Of a stretch of 25,548 nt of DNA, positions 10,207-20,298 are shown piece by piece; position 1 is the stretch's first letter; every line of letters begins with the position of its first letter. The stretch is from Cruorifilaria tuberocauda (Eukaryota; Nematoda; Chromadorea; Rhabditida; Onchocercidae), in contig JABVXU010000696.1 in assembly GCA_013365365.1 (NCBI GenBank), forward strand, positions 1 through 25,548. Reading direction: 5' to 3'. The position numbers and the translations under genes are program-made. The notes under the pieces are model-generated. The model was not told the DNA's origin. It was given only the letters and a program-made list of their open reading frames with translations, and ran no database searches.

Positions 10207-13200
10207 ATGGCTGAAGAAAGTGATACGTTAACGATAAGCGAACAATTGCGCCTTGCTAAAGATATGGGATATTCTGATGAGGATATCATGCAAGCGATCA
10301 GCATGAATTGTGTTAAAGATGGGGTAATTTATACTGGTTTTTCCTCATTCATCTTCCAGAAATTAATGATCAAGAAAAAAGTTTGAAAATTTAAAAAAAA
10401 ATCCAAATATTAGCTAGTGTTGATATTATGATATTATCATTTGAATGATAATATCGAGAAAAAAAATGAATGATATGATTGATTTAACATTTCAAAATTA
10501 TCAAAAAGTCTATCACTATCACATAAAGGAATGAATTTTTGTTGACAATCACTGAGAGAAGGAGACAGAGCGAGAAAAGAATTTGATAATTTAAATTAAC
10601 ACAATTATGTACAGAAATTATCAAATGAATTACTTGTTAATTATAAAGTTAGAAAATTAATATGATCTTCAAAATTTAATCTTTTCTGATAAAATCAGTT
10701 TGATAAAAGTGAATATTAGCTGGATTATTTACATGAATGTCAAAGTGCAAGATTTTTCTTAACTGTAAATCATACATGAAAGGAAGAAATCAAGTATAAT
10801 TCGTCTAAAACAATAGTGATAATGAAAATTTAATAATAGCGGAAATCAAAATTTGACGGCAATTAACGTCCAAATATGGCTTAAAACAACGATTAATTCC
10901 AAAATGAATACAATATTTCAATACGAATATACTTTAATTCAATACTTAAATTTGAATATTAATATATAATTCATTAATATATCATATATCATTCATAAAA
11001 TAAACTTAGATTAACATTTAATTTTAAACATTTTATTAATTTAGAAATTTTTTATTATCCTTGCAGTCATATCGAGCATTTTCATCAACAAATGCTATGA
11101 TTGATATGTTAGCACGAGTGCAACGAATGTATGAAACAACCGAATCTATTAGTTCCGGATCCGGAATTGACAAAAAATACGAACGAAACATTCAGTTGAA
11201 TAATGAAAGCGATGAAAATATAGACCGAAGGTTATTCCATTGCTGTTTCTGTTTTGCAATAAAATGTGTTTTGAATTTTATTAATATCACAAATTTAAAA
11301 TTAATGGAATCAATACTTCAAGTATAATCAATTTACTCGTCCTTTTCTTTACTCAATTGGATCCTGACGTGATTTGTTGATATCGGCTGATAATTAAGGA
11401 AGAAAATAAAAAGCAACAAAATTGCAACCTTTAAAAGGTTGGAACTTTTTTGATAAACGCAATTTTTGCTTTTGAACTTACGTTCTATCGATACTATTTC
11501 CGCCTTGCTCATTACGCTAATTTCCAAAGTCGAAAAGATTAAATGAGATTGTCTAACGTGTCCAACTTTACGTCAGGAATATTATTTGACGCAATTTATT
11601 TTATCACTTTCATACAAAAATGTCCCAATACTTTACCGGTTAATTGTAAAGTATAGTGATAAATTAGTTCGAAATATTTTACCTGTGACAAGTAATATGA
11701 TAATAATAATATATTTATTTCAATGACATTTCAAAGTAAAGAATGTCTAACAACAATTAATTAATAAATGAACAATAATAATATAATAGCAATTCATGGA
11801 AAAGTTATCGAACAAAAAGGAGAAAGGAAGATAAGGAATGGACGTATCAAATTTTAATTATAATTCCTAAAATGATTTTAGAATTCAAAATTGTAGATGA
11901 AATTTGTATTTAATTACAACTTTACAGTAATTACGCGTACGGCTCGCCACCGTATACATTTGGTTCAAGCATACGTCGCGCTATATCATTTCATAATTCA
12001 GTACCACCAACAATTCATAAATCAGGTTTATTAATTAATATTGAATTTCAAATAAATAGAATGAGTAGAATTAAGTAAACGATAATTTCCACCAGTAATT
12101 TCACCAGCAATAAACAATAATTTTGTTATCAGAATGACTACAATCAAGTGAACAATAATTTTCATCGATTTTTTGATATCTATTCTTTTATCTTGCAAAA
12201 AATATAAGACATACCAGTACCAGTGAATTTCTAACTTCTTGAAAATCAATAACTAAAGCTGATATTCAGACAGTGTAATATAGTGTTACTAACACAAATT
12301 AAATTGACAAATCTTTAACAAATAAGTAGAAATGCGATGAAGTAAAAGCAAATACAAAAATTGAAAAAATTTAGATTATAAAAGTATCATTTGCTTAAAA
12401 ATCACATAAAATCTGTCTTATTTGAACAGATATAAAGCTATTTTTCAATTTTATAACTTTATAAACTTTAAGAAAATTTTCTCACAAATTTCAAGAAATT
12501 GAAATTGTATTTTTTATAATTTAATGAATTTCAAGAACTGTTAACACCATCTTCACACGAATACCGATCGAGTCCGCCACAATTTCAATTACAACGACTA
12601 CTTGACGCTTTCGAAAAAGACCAAAAAAGTTTCAACGATGAATCGAAGCGTTCAATTCGTGCTCTCGAAGTATGGATAATACGATTAAACTTTGTTACAC
12701 AATTCATAATTCTTTTAACTGTTCCATGGAAAAATTCAATTTTTAATTTTAAAAAAGCTTCCCAAAAAAAAAAAGATTTGAGTTTTGATAATTGAAAAAA
12801 GTAAAGCAGTATGAATATTAGTTTTTATTAAATACTAATTAAAATTAATTAATTAATCGTTATCTTAATCTTTTGTAAGAAAAAAATGTATTTGATTAAC
12901 TCGAAAATTTTATAATAATTTGACGAATTAATATTTAAATTAAATTTAGGAAAGATGCAGGGAATTTGCAGATAATCAAGCAATTCTTCAAGTTCGACTT
13001 CTGGAAAAAGATTCTGAAATTGAATTGCTAAAAGCTCAACTAAGTACACGTGCTGCAACCGATGAACAGCTTCAATTAATGAAAGCAAAATTGGATAATG
13101 AAGTAAAAAGAATTCCATTGAAATAAATTAATATATTATTTTATGCTTTTATACGTTAATTTGCTAAATTAAATTTGATAAAAAAAAGAAAGCAAAAGAG

Positions 13201-15867
13201 AGATAGAGTATAAGTTTGTTTGAAATTTTGAAAATTTTGTAAGTATTTACCTTCATAACTTTCAATCTCCTCTACCTTTTCTATTATCCTTATCAGTAAA
13301 CAAAATCATATTTCACATTTGCGAAACAGAAAACAAAGTTCTATTATGAGAATTTGCTTTTTTTCAGGATATTAGAAAGAGATAACTTTTAATAATTGAT
13401 AATAGTTGACGAATTAAATAATTAACATTTATTCATGACGTATGTCTTTTAAAGTTTTTATCACTGCTATTGTCAACAAAACTTTTATTCCCAAGTTTTT
13501 AAATTCTTTTTTTTTAAAAATTTTAAATTTTGAATTTTTTAAAAATTTAAAACTGGTTTTACTTCTTAATTAAACTTTTATTCTTTCCACTACAATTGAT
13601 TTCAGTTACTCGAAAGTAAGAGTAAAAGCGATCAAATTCGTGTTTTAACACAACAAGCTGAAATTGTCAAAAAACAACACGAAAATGAAATTCGTGATAA
13701 AGATAAGGTAATTTTAATTGGTATATTAAAATAAATTTTGGAACATTAATCGAAATTGTTGAAACAATCGATTAATTCTTATGGATAATTTAGATGAATT
13801 TTCAAGTAAAAACAAAAAAGTTTTTCATATAAACAAAAACCTATTATTATGTTAACTTTGAAAACTTATAAATAATTAGATATTGTTTGATAGACAAACA
13901 AGAAAAATGATATAGCCTGTTATTGCAGTTCAAAGGTTATTGGCGAGTTGATCATTCATATTATCACATATCTAGTCTTGAAATTAATATCTATATATTT
14001 GTGTAACAATTTTATAATTCTTAATTTTAGTTTTCAGAAAAGAATTTTTGAGAAACTATTAAAATTTTATGCTTTATATTACTTTAATATTGCACTTAAT
14101 ATTATTTCGTTATCACATTCTATGATTATTACTTTAATATTGTACTTAATATTACTTTATTTTGTATTTTATAATCACATTTAATATTTTTTCTATTCTT
14201 CTATTCACTCTAATTCAAATTTAAATTATCTTATGGATGATAACCGATCTATAATTGTATTTGATGTATTTAATTTCCAATTTTCTAAAGTCAAAACACA
14301 TTTAACGAATTTTCATTTATTTTAGAGTATCAGTGAACTTTTTTCAAAATTGAAAGCTGCTGAGGATGCAAGTAAACCAGCATTTGAAAAGACTGCTAAT
14401 CTGCAAAATGAAATTGATGAGTTAAAACGACAGGTTGGTAATGATTTTGCATTAATTTTAATTTTAAGATTTTTGGTATGTATTTTTACTTCACTTCATT
14501 TTATTTATAATTTATTTTTTATCCTATTTTGTTTAGAATTTAATTTTTATTTTATTTTTACTTCTTTGATAAATAGCAATAAACAATCAATAAATCAATA
14601 TTAGTCATTTTAAAACGCTTTTTATTTAATTCAATAATTAATATTTATTTACAAATTATTAATTAATTAAATATAATGTTCAGGTGTGCGTCTATACATT
14701 TTCAAGTACATTCATATACTGTTCATAGAATATATGATCTATGTATGAACATGAAAAAGAAGACATTTTCATTTCATGTAATAATATCACTGAAAAAAGT
14801 CTTCCACATCCAATTTAGAAATTCAACTTTAACTATTTTCATTCAACTTTACCCATTTTTAGTTAGCTGAGAAAGAAGCTGATCTCAAGAAATGCGGAAA
14901 TTGTTATGATGAAATGCGAAAAGCTGAACAATTAATTGAGCAAATTCGCTTAGAACGTGATGAAGTACGATCAACATTAAATAAAATACCCACCTGTGTT
15001 ATTTGCCTTGATAAACGAGTCTGTTTTATTTTATTTTATAATAATTCTAATGTACTTAGAATTAATTAGACTAATTAGTATACGAAAATAATGAAAGCAA
15101 AAGGTAGTCAAATAAGATTTATAACTTTTCATTCAATAAAGTATAAGAAATTTAAAACAATAAGTAGTAGAATTAATAATAATTATTACAACTAATTAAG
15201 TATTTTATTATAAAACATGTTTTGATGAAATGATTTCTAAAACAATCTTTTATTAGATATTTTCTTTTTGTTTACTTTGAAATTTTATTCCTTTTTCAAA
15301 TTTCACTTTATCAAAAAATAAGCTTACTTCCTAATTTATCAAAATTTTCCTTTTCTTTAATTCCGGTAAAATTTAATTAGTAACCTGAAATCGAAAAAAT
15401 GTTAAAAGAAGTAAAATTTAGGGTGACTTATTATTTTTTCGGGAATGAAAGCATCTTGCCTAATTTATTTACTTCCGATTTTTCATTATTAAATGATAAA
15501 TTACATGACAAGTTTCACATGGATCAACATTTCAGAAAACAGTATAGTCGTACATCAATTATTTACTACTAATTATTATCATTACTTATTTATCTTATCA
15601 CTACTGTTACTAGATTACCGCATTTTATATCCTCTGCCTGATAATGATTTGATTGATAACATCTTGATAGATAAAAATGAGATGATAAGAGTGATAATGA
15701 AATCTTCTAACAATGATAAGTTATAAAAATAATAAAATCTATTTTAGCCACAAATGCTCTATATGCCATGTTCACATTTTATTTGTTGCGAAGGATGTGG
15801 CAGTCGATTTGAGCAATGTCCTGCTTGTCGACAAAAGATATGCGGGAAGATAACGGTTTATCAATGA
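10207..15867 (+). CDS. UBA - coiled-coil - RING protein, probable E3 ubiquitin ligase (8 exons, 383 aa)
   Basis: Exons at 10190-10323, 11067-11230, 11928-12025, 12536-12669, 12950-13102, 13606-13707, 14326-14433, 14863-15018 and 15748-15867 (nine segments counting the last, which carries the TGA stop). All phases match, and every intron is GT...AG with nematode-like acceptors. Starting at ATG 10207 (MAEESDTL..., the first ATG of its exon) gives 383 residues: UBA at about 14-58, a hinge rich in Ser, Asn and Pro at about 60-140, a coiled coil at about 145-332 and a RING at 337-371. By family knowledge, a RING recruits ubiquitin-loaded E2, a UBA binds ubiquitin and a coiled coil gives oligomerisation, so an E3 ligase is the likely role. 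There are no BIR, SAM or leucine-rich repeats, so it is neither a classical IAP nor LRSAM1. The substrate is unknown. It may extend upstream into exons at 210 and 3625. The domain calls are firm; the 5' end is not. Confidence 0.88.
10246..11123 (+). other. UBA domain, IAP-type, split by one intron
   Basis: Residues about 14-58, encoded by the first two exons and interrupted by the intron 10324-11066. The first half reads LRLAKDMGYSDEDIMQAI and has the UBA signature MGY followed by an acidic helix. The second half reads SYRAFSSTNAMIDMLARVQ, which fits helix 3 of the UBA of cIAP and XIAP proteins, where a Gly-x-x-Phe/Tyr turn leads into a helix with the pattern ALLxAL. The clean continuation of the fold across the splice junction is good support for the gene model. 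Ubiquitin binding is inferred from the family. Confidence 0.72.
10324..11066 (+). other. Intron inside the UBA domain (743 b)
   Basis: GTAATT...CTTGCAG. AT-rich with several TGATAA/TTATCA motifs around 10430-10460, and no other feature seen. Confidence 0.75.
11231..11927 (+). other. Intron before exon 5 (697 b)
   Basis: Starts with the atypical donor GTTATT and ends TTTACAG. Its last ~55 bases (from about 11870) belong to the segment duplicated at 24535. Nothing else recognised. Confidence 0.7.
11870..12291 (+). repeat. Source copy of a duplicated segment: exon 5 of the RING gene with intron flanks
   Basis: This block reappears in direct orientation at 24535-25548. It holds exon 5 (11928-12025, encoding NYAYGSPPYTFGSS... 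and ending in ...TIHKS) plus parts of both neighbouring introns, so the duplication was of genomic DNA and not through an mRNA. The 3' half, from about 12160 to 12291, is nearly identical between the copies. Confidence 0.85.
12026..12535 (+). other. Intron between exons 5 and 6 of the RING gene (510 b)
   Basis: GTTTAT...TTTCAAG. The first ~265 bases are shared with the downstream duplicate. The acceptor TTCAAG is weaker than the others in the gene but restores the frame (G+AA makes Glu). Confidence 0.65.
13103..13605 (+). other. Intron within the coiled-coil region (503 b)
   Basis: GTAAAA...GATTTCAG, phase 0. AT-rich, no internal feature recognised. Confidence 0.8.
13708..14325 (+). other. 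Intron within the coiled-coil region (618 b)
   Basis: GTAATT...TTATTTTAG, phase 0. It contains a short local repeat of TTACTTTAATATTG(C/T)ACTTAATATTA at about 14080-14155. The open frame at 13948-14184 is composition-driven. Confidence 0.75.
14434..14862 (+). other. Intron before the RING exon (429 b)
   Basis: GTTGGT...CATTTTTAG, phase 0. AT-rich with ATTCAACTTTA repeated at 14821 and 14841. No other feature. Confidence 0.75.
14995..15828 (+). other. C-terminal C3HC4 RING finger, IAP/LRSAM1-type
   Basis: The zinc ligands are Cys337 and Cys340 (CVIC), Cys352 and His354 (PCSH), Cys358 and Cys361 (CEGC), and Cys368 and Cys371 (CPAC). The 11-residue gap between the second and third cysteines and the His-x3-Cys spacing match the RINGs of cIAP, XIAP and LRSAM1 rather than the common RING-H2 type. 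The protein ends ten residues later with KITVYQ, resembling the short hydrophobic C-terminal strand that IAP RINGs use for dimerisation. The domain is cut by the intron 15019-15747 between ligands 2 and 3. Splicing at that point restores the canonical spacing exactly. Confidence 0.92.
15019..15747 (+). other. Intron splitting the RING finger (729 b)
   Basis: Starts with the non-consensus donor GTCTGT and ends CTATTTTAG. The splice is supported by the exact IAP-like ligand spacing it creates. It contains several TTATCA/TGATAA motifs between 15570 and 15720; the open frame there (15493-15726) is not protein-like. Confidence 0.75.
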
Positions 15868-16105
15868 TTAAATTAAGCACTGATAAGGAATGGATGTATG
15901 GAATTTGAATTCCAGAATGTTTTCTGTTCAATAATTTTAAAATTTAACTGGAGAGAGGAAAAGATAAATTATAAGTAATAATTTTTAGTAAATTAATAAG
16001 TAAATCAAAGCAAATTCTAATATATAATAAGTAATAAGTAAATTTTAATTATAATTATTTCAAATTTAGTAAATTGTTATTATTTTATGAAAGGAAAAGA
16101 ATTAA

Positions 16106-16111
16106 AATAAA
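16106..16111 (+). terminator. Probable polyadenylation signal of the RING gene
   Basis: The first AATAAA after the stop codon at 15865-15867, giving a 3' UTR of about 250 bases. A second AATAAA is at 16198-16203. No transcript evidence is available to choose between them. Confidence 0.45.
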
Positions 16112-16703
16112 TGAACAAAAATTTTAATGTCCAGCAAATTTTATCATGATTTTCATTTATTTATACTTTCTTCTTTCGTCTAAGCTAATGCTTAATTAAT
16201 AAAGGATGTTCTAAGCTTGGGTAATAATTTATTTTTATTTCATATTGTTATACAAAACTCTATCCTGCCACTCCATTGCATTGCATTGCTGCTGTTATTA
16301 TGGTTATAATTATGATTATTTTTTATCATCAATATCTTTAGTATTATTGTATTTGTATAATTCATATTGTTAAGAAAACCTGCCAAAATGTTTCTTTCGA
16401 AATTTTCATAATTTCCTTCAATTTTTTCCTTCATTCTTGCTTTCTTGTTTTGCATTTTCTTTCTTAAATTAAATTTGTTCTCAATTCTTTATCATTTTTC
16501 TGCCATTATCAGTTTTTTTGTTTTTTATGTTCCAAATTGCTTCTTGAAATTAGTATGATTTTCAAAAATTGTTTTAAAATTGTTTCAATATTAGTTTTGA
16601 TTTATTATTTTTCTCAGTTAATAGGAGTACTATTTTAAGTTTATTGCTGACATTCATGAAAGCTAAATTAAAATAAAATAAAAAGAATTAAATTATACTA
16701 TTC

Positions 16704-16761
16704 ATGCCAAAGAATTAAGCTAACTGAAACGGTAAGCTTGCTTAACCTTTCGTTTTGGCAT
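16704..16761. repeat. Imperfect inverted repeat (hairpin) downstream of the RING gene
   Basis: ATGCCAAA at 16704-16711 pairs with TTTGGCAT at 16754-16761, and an inner TTAAGC pairs with GCTTAA. The arms are separated by unequal spacers, so the stem is short and bulged. Confidence 0.4.
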
Positions 16762-17126
16762 AATATGTTATTGAATTCATAAATCTAAGAAGCGAATAAT
16801 TTGGGCCAAAAATATAAAGTTAGCAGGACCTGGGGATTCCAAGAGCAAAAAGTTAAGTGAGGTTATAATCATGAAAGTGAAAATATGAAAATTTCCACTT
16901 GTAAGCATGGAAATAATATTAATCAATCATACCTTAAGCCTATAATCCAATTGCTGATAAAATACTTCAGTAAGAGAAATCAAAATTCAGTTTACAAAAA
17001 AAGAATTCTAAAAATCTAATAAATAATCATTTCCAGCTTTTAATTAAATATTAAATAATTAATTAGATAATCATTTCCAATTTCTAAATAATAAATCTAA
17101 CAAACTACCAGATCGTTTTGTCGAGA

Positions 17127-17167
17127 AATCTCTATACTGTATCCAGTAGATCAGTTCTGTATAGATT
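17127..17167. repeat. Small inverted repeat
   Basis: AATCTCTATAC at 17127-17137 pairs with GTATAGATT at 17159-17167, with one bulged base and a 21-base loop. No function suggested. Confidence 0.3.
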
Positions 17168-18054
17168 ATTCATTTTTAAAGTCGAAATTCCGAATTTCAT
17201 TATAGTCAAGAATAAATTCTGATTATTTCTGAAATTATAGATATACAAAGTCCCGTTATGTGATGCTTGTGAAAAAATATGAATTTAAGTGTATAACATA
17301 GGAAAGAAACATGAAAGTGTCTAAAATAAGCGAGCAATCACTAAAAGTGATAACAGCTTTTGGAGAACAACTAACCTATACTCAAAATCGATACTATTAA
17401 CTTCTGTTCAGGAATGATAGAGTTAATTGATCAGACAGGTTTGATAATGTATGGAATATTGGCGCAGGTGATTAAAAAAATATACATGAGAATTATAGAA
17501 TAAAATGAATGCAATGAATTTTATCGAATTGTAAATTCATAATTTTCACTCAATTTCATTAATCTTTGAACATTTAACCAAAAAGTAAATGCTCACCAAT
17601 GATGACAAATGATACAATTTAAGCTAATAGAATACAATAATCTATAGTCTTGAGGATGAAACTGTTTGCTTTATTAATGTATCTTAAAAATAACTCTTCC
17701 TGAATTTTCATACTGCTGTTGCATCACTAATATTGAAGAATGAATAAGAATAAGAATCTTGAGTAAGATAACTGAACACATGAAATCTTAATAGATCAAT
17801 CACAGCTCAGGTGTCTTTGCAATTGCAGCAAAAAAAGAAAACATGGAAACAAAAGCCATGAAATCTTCAGGGTGACGATGGACGGTACGGAAGGATAGTC
17901 GCTTCACATGGTTTGTACAATATTTTAGAAATCAACAATTCCTTTATCATAATTGTCAATTATGTAAAAATGATATGAAAGGTATTTTGATGTTATAAAG
18001 TTTCTTTGTGATGCAAATTACATTTTATCACTTACCTTTGTCTTTTTTATACAG

Positions 18055-18096
18055 CAAACTTTCCATAAGAAATATTTGAGAGATTTATTAATATAA
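18055..18096 (+). CDS. Conserved short exon-like tract, QTFHKKYLRDLLI then stop (copy 1)
   Basis: Directly follows ...TTTTATACAG. The 42 bases differ from the copy 2 tract (21584-21625) at one position only, and that change is silent (TTG/TTA Leu), while the DNA on the upstream side is clearly more diverged. A small terminal exon of a gene upstream is possible; so is a conserved noncoding element. No protein match is recognised for so short a peptide. Confidence 0.25.
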   Translation, partial: QTFHKKYLRDLLI

Positions 18097-18329
18097 CAAT
18101 TTAGATAAGTTAGTTTAGTAGAAAATTCATTTACCTTTTAAATTTGAATCAAATGATTAAAAAAAAAAACTTTTGCTTAAGTTATAAAAACAAATAATGA
18201 AAATTATTATGAAAAGAAGATAAAAAAACTGGATGATCATCTTTCCATCACTTTCTCCATGACTTGTTTTCTCTGAATTACTTAATCCACTTTTCTCTCA
18301 CTATCTGTAATCTCTCATTATTCACAGTC

Positions 18330-18336
18330 TATAAAA
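18330..18336 (+). promoter_or_regulatory. TATA-like motif conserved between duplicates (copy 1)
   Basis: TATAAAA, preceded by a CT-rich block (CTTTTCTCTCA...) and followed by GATA-type motifs. The same arrangement stands in copy 2 at 21826-21832. It could be a promoter for the downstream exons, but the distance of about 1.25 kb to exon A would need an untranslated first exon that I cannot identify. Confidence 0.2.
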
Positions 18337-19210
18337 ATGATGATAGTTTTATATCATACGAAATAAAATACGAATCGTTTGAATTCGAAACGTGAAGTTC
18401 GATAATTTCACTATCAGTTATCAAAACAAAAAGTTATATTTTAAATCATTAATAGGATAATAACTTTTCCAACTTCTATGCTTTCTATTAGCTTCATTTA
18501 TATATTTCTGTAAAATTAGGAGAATATTGTATTCATTGAATTCTTTGTTAATTTATTTTGTGTATATATTTCTTTTTTTTTATTAACTTGATAAGTTATA
18601 AGTTTTTACGTTGGCTTTAATTAATATATAATTCTTAGCATATTTACTTATTTTTACGCATTTCATGGCTTTTGTTAATTTTACTTTTTTAACAAATACT
18701 TAATACTTTTTACAAATGCAAACACTTCTCATGCATTTCTTAATCTTCCAGGTTTTTAATTAATTTATTTATTTTTAATTTTGATATTATTAAATTCAAT
18801 TAAATTAAAAAATAATTTATTTCTCAGTTTCTCTCATCTCTCATGAGTAGTAAATATATTAAATCACTTTAATTTTTTTAATTAAAAAATTTTTTTACGT
18901 TTGTATGATTTCTACTTCACCTCATATTTTTACTCATACTAATTAATTATTACTAACTGAATTCTTACTGCTGTAAGCTTACTAGGAATTTTACTAAGTT
19001 CCTCCTTTTTGAATTCTCTTATCAGTTACTGAACATTTGGAATTCAGCAATTCTCGGAATGGTTTGATTACTTATAATTGCAAGGAATTTTAACTTACAG
19101 AGTTTCTAAAATCTTTTTGACTTTTCCGGATTTTCTATTCTCTTAAATTTCCATTAAGCTTCACATTATGAAGAGGCTTTTTCAAGTGATTTACCAACAC
19201 AAGAATCTCT

Positions 19211-19250
19211 ATAAGTCAGTTTAGTAGAAAATTAATGGGTTTACTTTTAA
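19211..19250 (+). repeat. Short extra copy of part of the duplicated block
   Basis: ATAAGTCAGTTTAGTAGAAA and its surroundings match 18105-18140 with one mismatch over about 23 bases, then diverge. This points to an older internal duplication within copy 1. Confidence 0.45.
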
Positions 19251-19587
19251 AATTTTCTTTTGATAACAATTTTTCTTGTAATTACGTAAAAATTATATAT
19301 GAATTATGAAGTATTATCGAATTTTGCGGTATCATATCCTATCACTGGAAGGTTTTACGTTCGTTAATGTGAGAAAGGTTATTAATGATAAGGAGGAAGT
19401 TTCATTGTTAGCCATTTTACTGTATTCGTAATTTTTTCTGGTTGCTTACTTTAACATACTAAAATGGCTAGTCTACCTGATAACTCTATTCTATTGTATT
19501 TTGTTCTCTTACGTATATGAATTCAACTAATGACCGTTTTAATTATTTTCTTTTAAGCTGTCATGTAACACCTCATTTTATTTTCAG

Positions 19588-20298
19588 GAATGGAATATAT
19601 GCTTTGGACGAAATCTTCCAATGTTTGCAGATTTGAACGAGTTCCTGCGTGAAGAGAAACCTCTTCACTATGAGGTGCTGGAACGGTATTTAAAGAATGC
19701 GGAGAATACAGTTTGTTTTTCTTTTAACTTAAAGTTTATTTTCACTCTTTGCTAATTCCTATTCGGTACTCGCTAATTGGTCTTGTCCTTGTATTTACTA
19801 TCATTTTTAACAAAATAAACGCAAGATGATTCGATTTCATGTAATGAAATAGTAATTTCTGACAGATCGTTACAAATCTGTAAGCGGAACTATTAGTATA
19901 GTATTCATAATCACGATCAGTATAAATTTATTTTTATCTCATGATTAGTGTAAAAGCGAAATTAAATTTCAACTAATTAATTAATTTCTTCAGATAAATA
20001 GTTTGACCGCAAAAGTGGAGAGCTTCAAGCGCGAAGCTCAAGGCGATGGTGGAACTCCGTCATCGCGAGAAGATTCCAATGAAATTCCGGAGCGCGGGAG
20101 CGCAGGAGACCTCCTCCTTCAAGAGGAGGAAGAAATAGAGGAACCAGTACCAGCACTGGTTCAGGAAAATCTGGAGGAGGAGGAGCGGATGGCGGAGGAG
20201 AAGCCGGCGCCACACCAGCAATTCCTCGACGAGAGGGACGCAAGCGTGGCGCCGAGGGCGCCAGTCCTGGAATGCCGAGCAGTCCGTGAACTTCGGTT
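19588..20298 (+). CDS. Unrecognised acidic protein gene, exons A and B (copy 1, partial)
   Basis: Exon A at 19588-19710 follows TTTTATTTTCAG and ends at a weak donor, GTTTGT. It encodes 41 residues, including CFGRNLPMFADLNEFLREEK and LERYLKNAENT. Exon B at 19994-20298 follows TTCTTCAG and ends at a perfect donor, GTAAGT, in phase 2. It begins INSLTAKVESFKRE and continues into an acidic stretch with LLLQEEEEIEEPVPALVQE, then PHQQFLDERD and APRAPVLECR. I recognise no family; a helical or coiled-coil start followed by an acidic disordered part is what can be seen. Exon B is markedly GC-rich, unlike the rest of the window. Copy 2 keeps the same reading frame over the acidic part. The gene start, and a sound exon after B, were not found. 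Confidence 0.5.

Larger units (their letters stand above)
12589..14982 (+). other. Long coiled-coil segment of the RING protein
   Basis: Residues about 145-332, spread over five exons of 102-156 coding bases, nearly all starting and ending in phase 0. The segment is rich in Glu, Lys, Gln and Leu with few Gly or Pro. Heptad-like stretches include EKDSEIELLKAQL, LQNEIDELKRQ and EQLIEQIRLERDEV. A CGNC pair sits near residue 303-306, just before the RING; it has no recognisable partner cysteines and is probably incidental. Serial phase-0 exons mean that exon skipping would shorten the rod without breaking the frame. Confidence 0.78.
15868..17929. other. Downstream intergenic region of the RING gene
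   Basis: Holds the 3' UTR and poly(A) signals, AT-rich spacer and two imperfect inverted repeats (16704-16761 and 17127-17167). The sequence from about 16780 to 17900 has more even base composition than the introns but no open frame that I can link to a protein. A short stretch at about 17876-17925 with an acceptor-like TCTTCAG could be an exon, but it has no supporting homology. Confidence 0.4.

Noticed and set aside
12031..12249. Minus-strand frame shared with 25315-25506 (same first ~35 residues)
   Set aside because: The likeness follows from the near-identical DNA of the duplication. It lies in an intron and the reading does not continue alike in the two copies.
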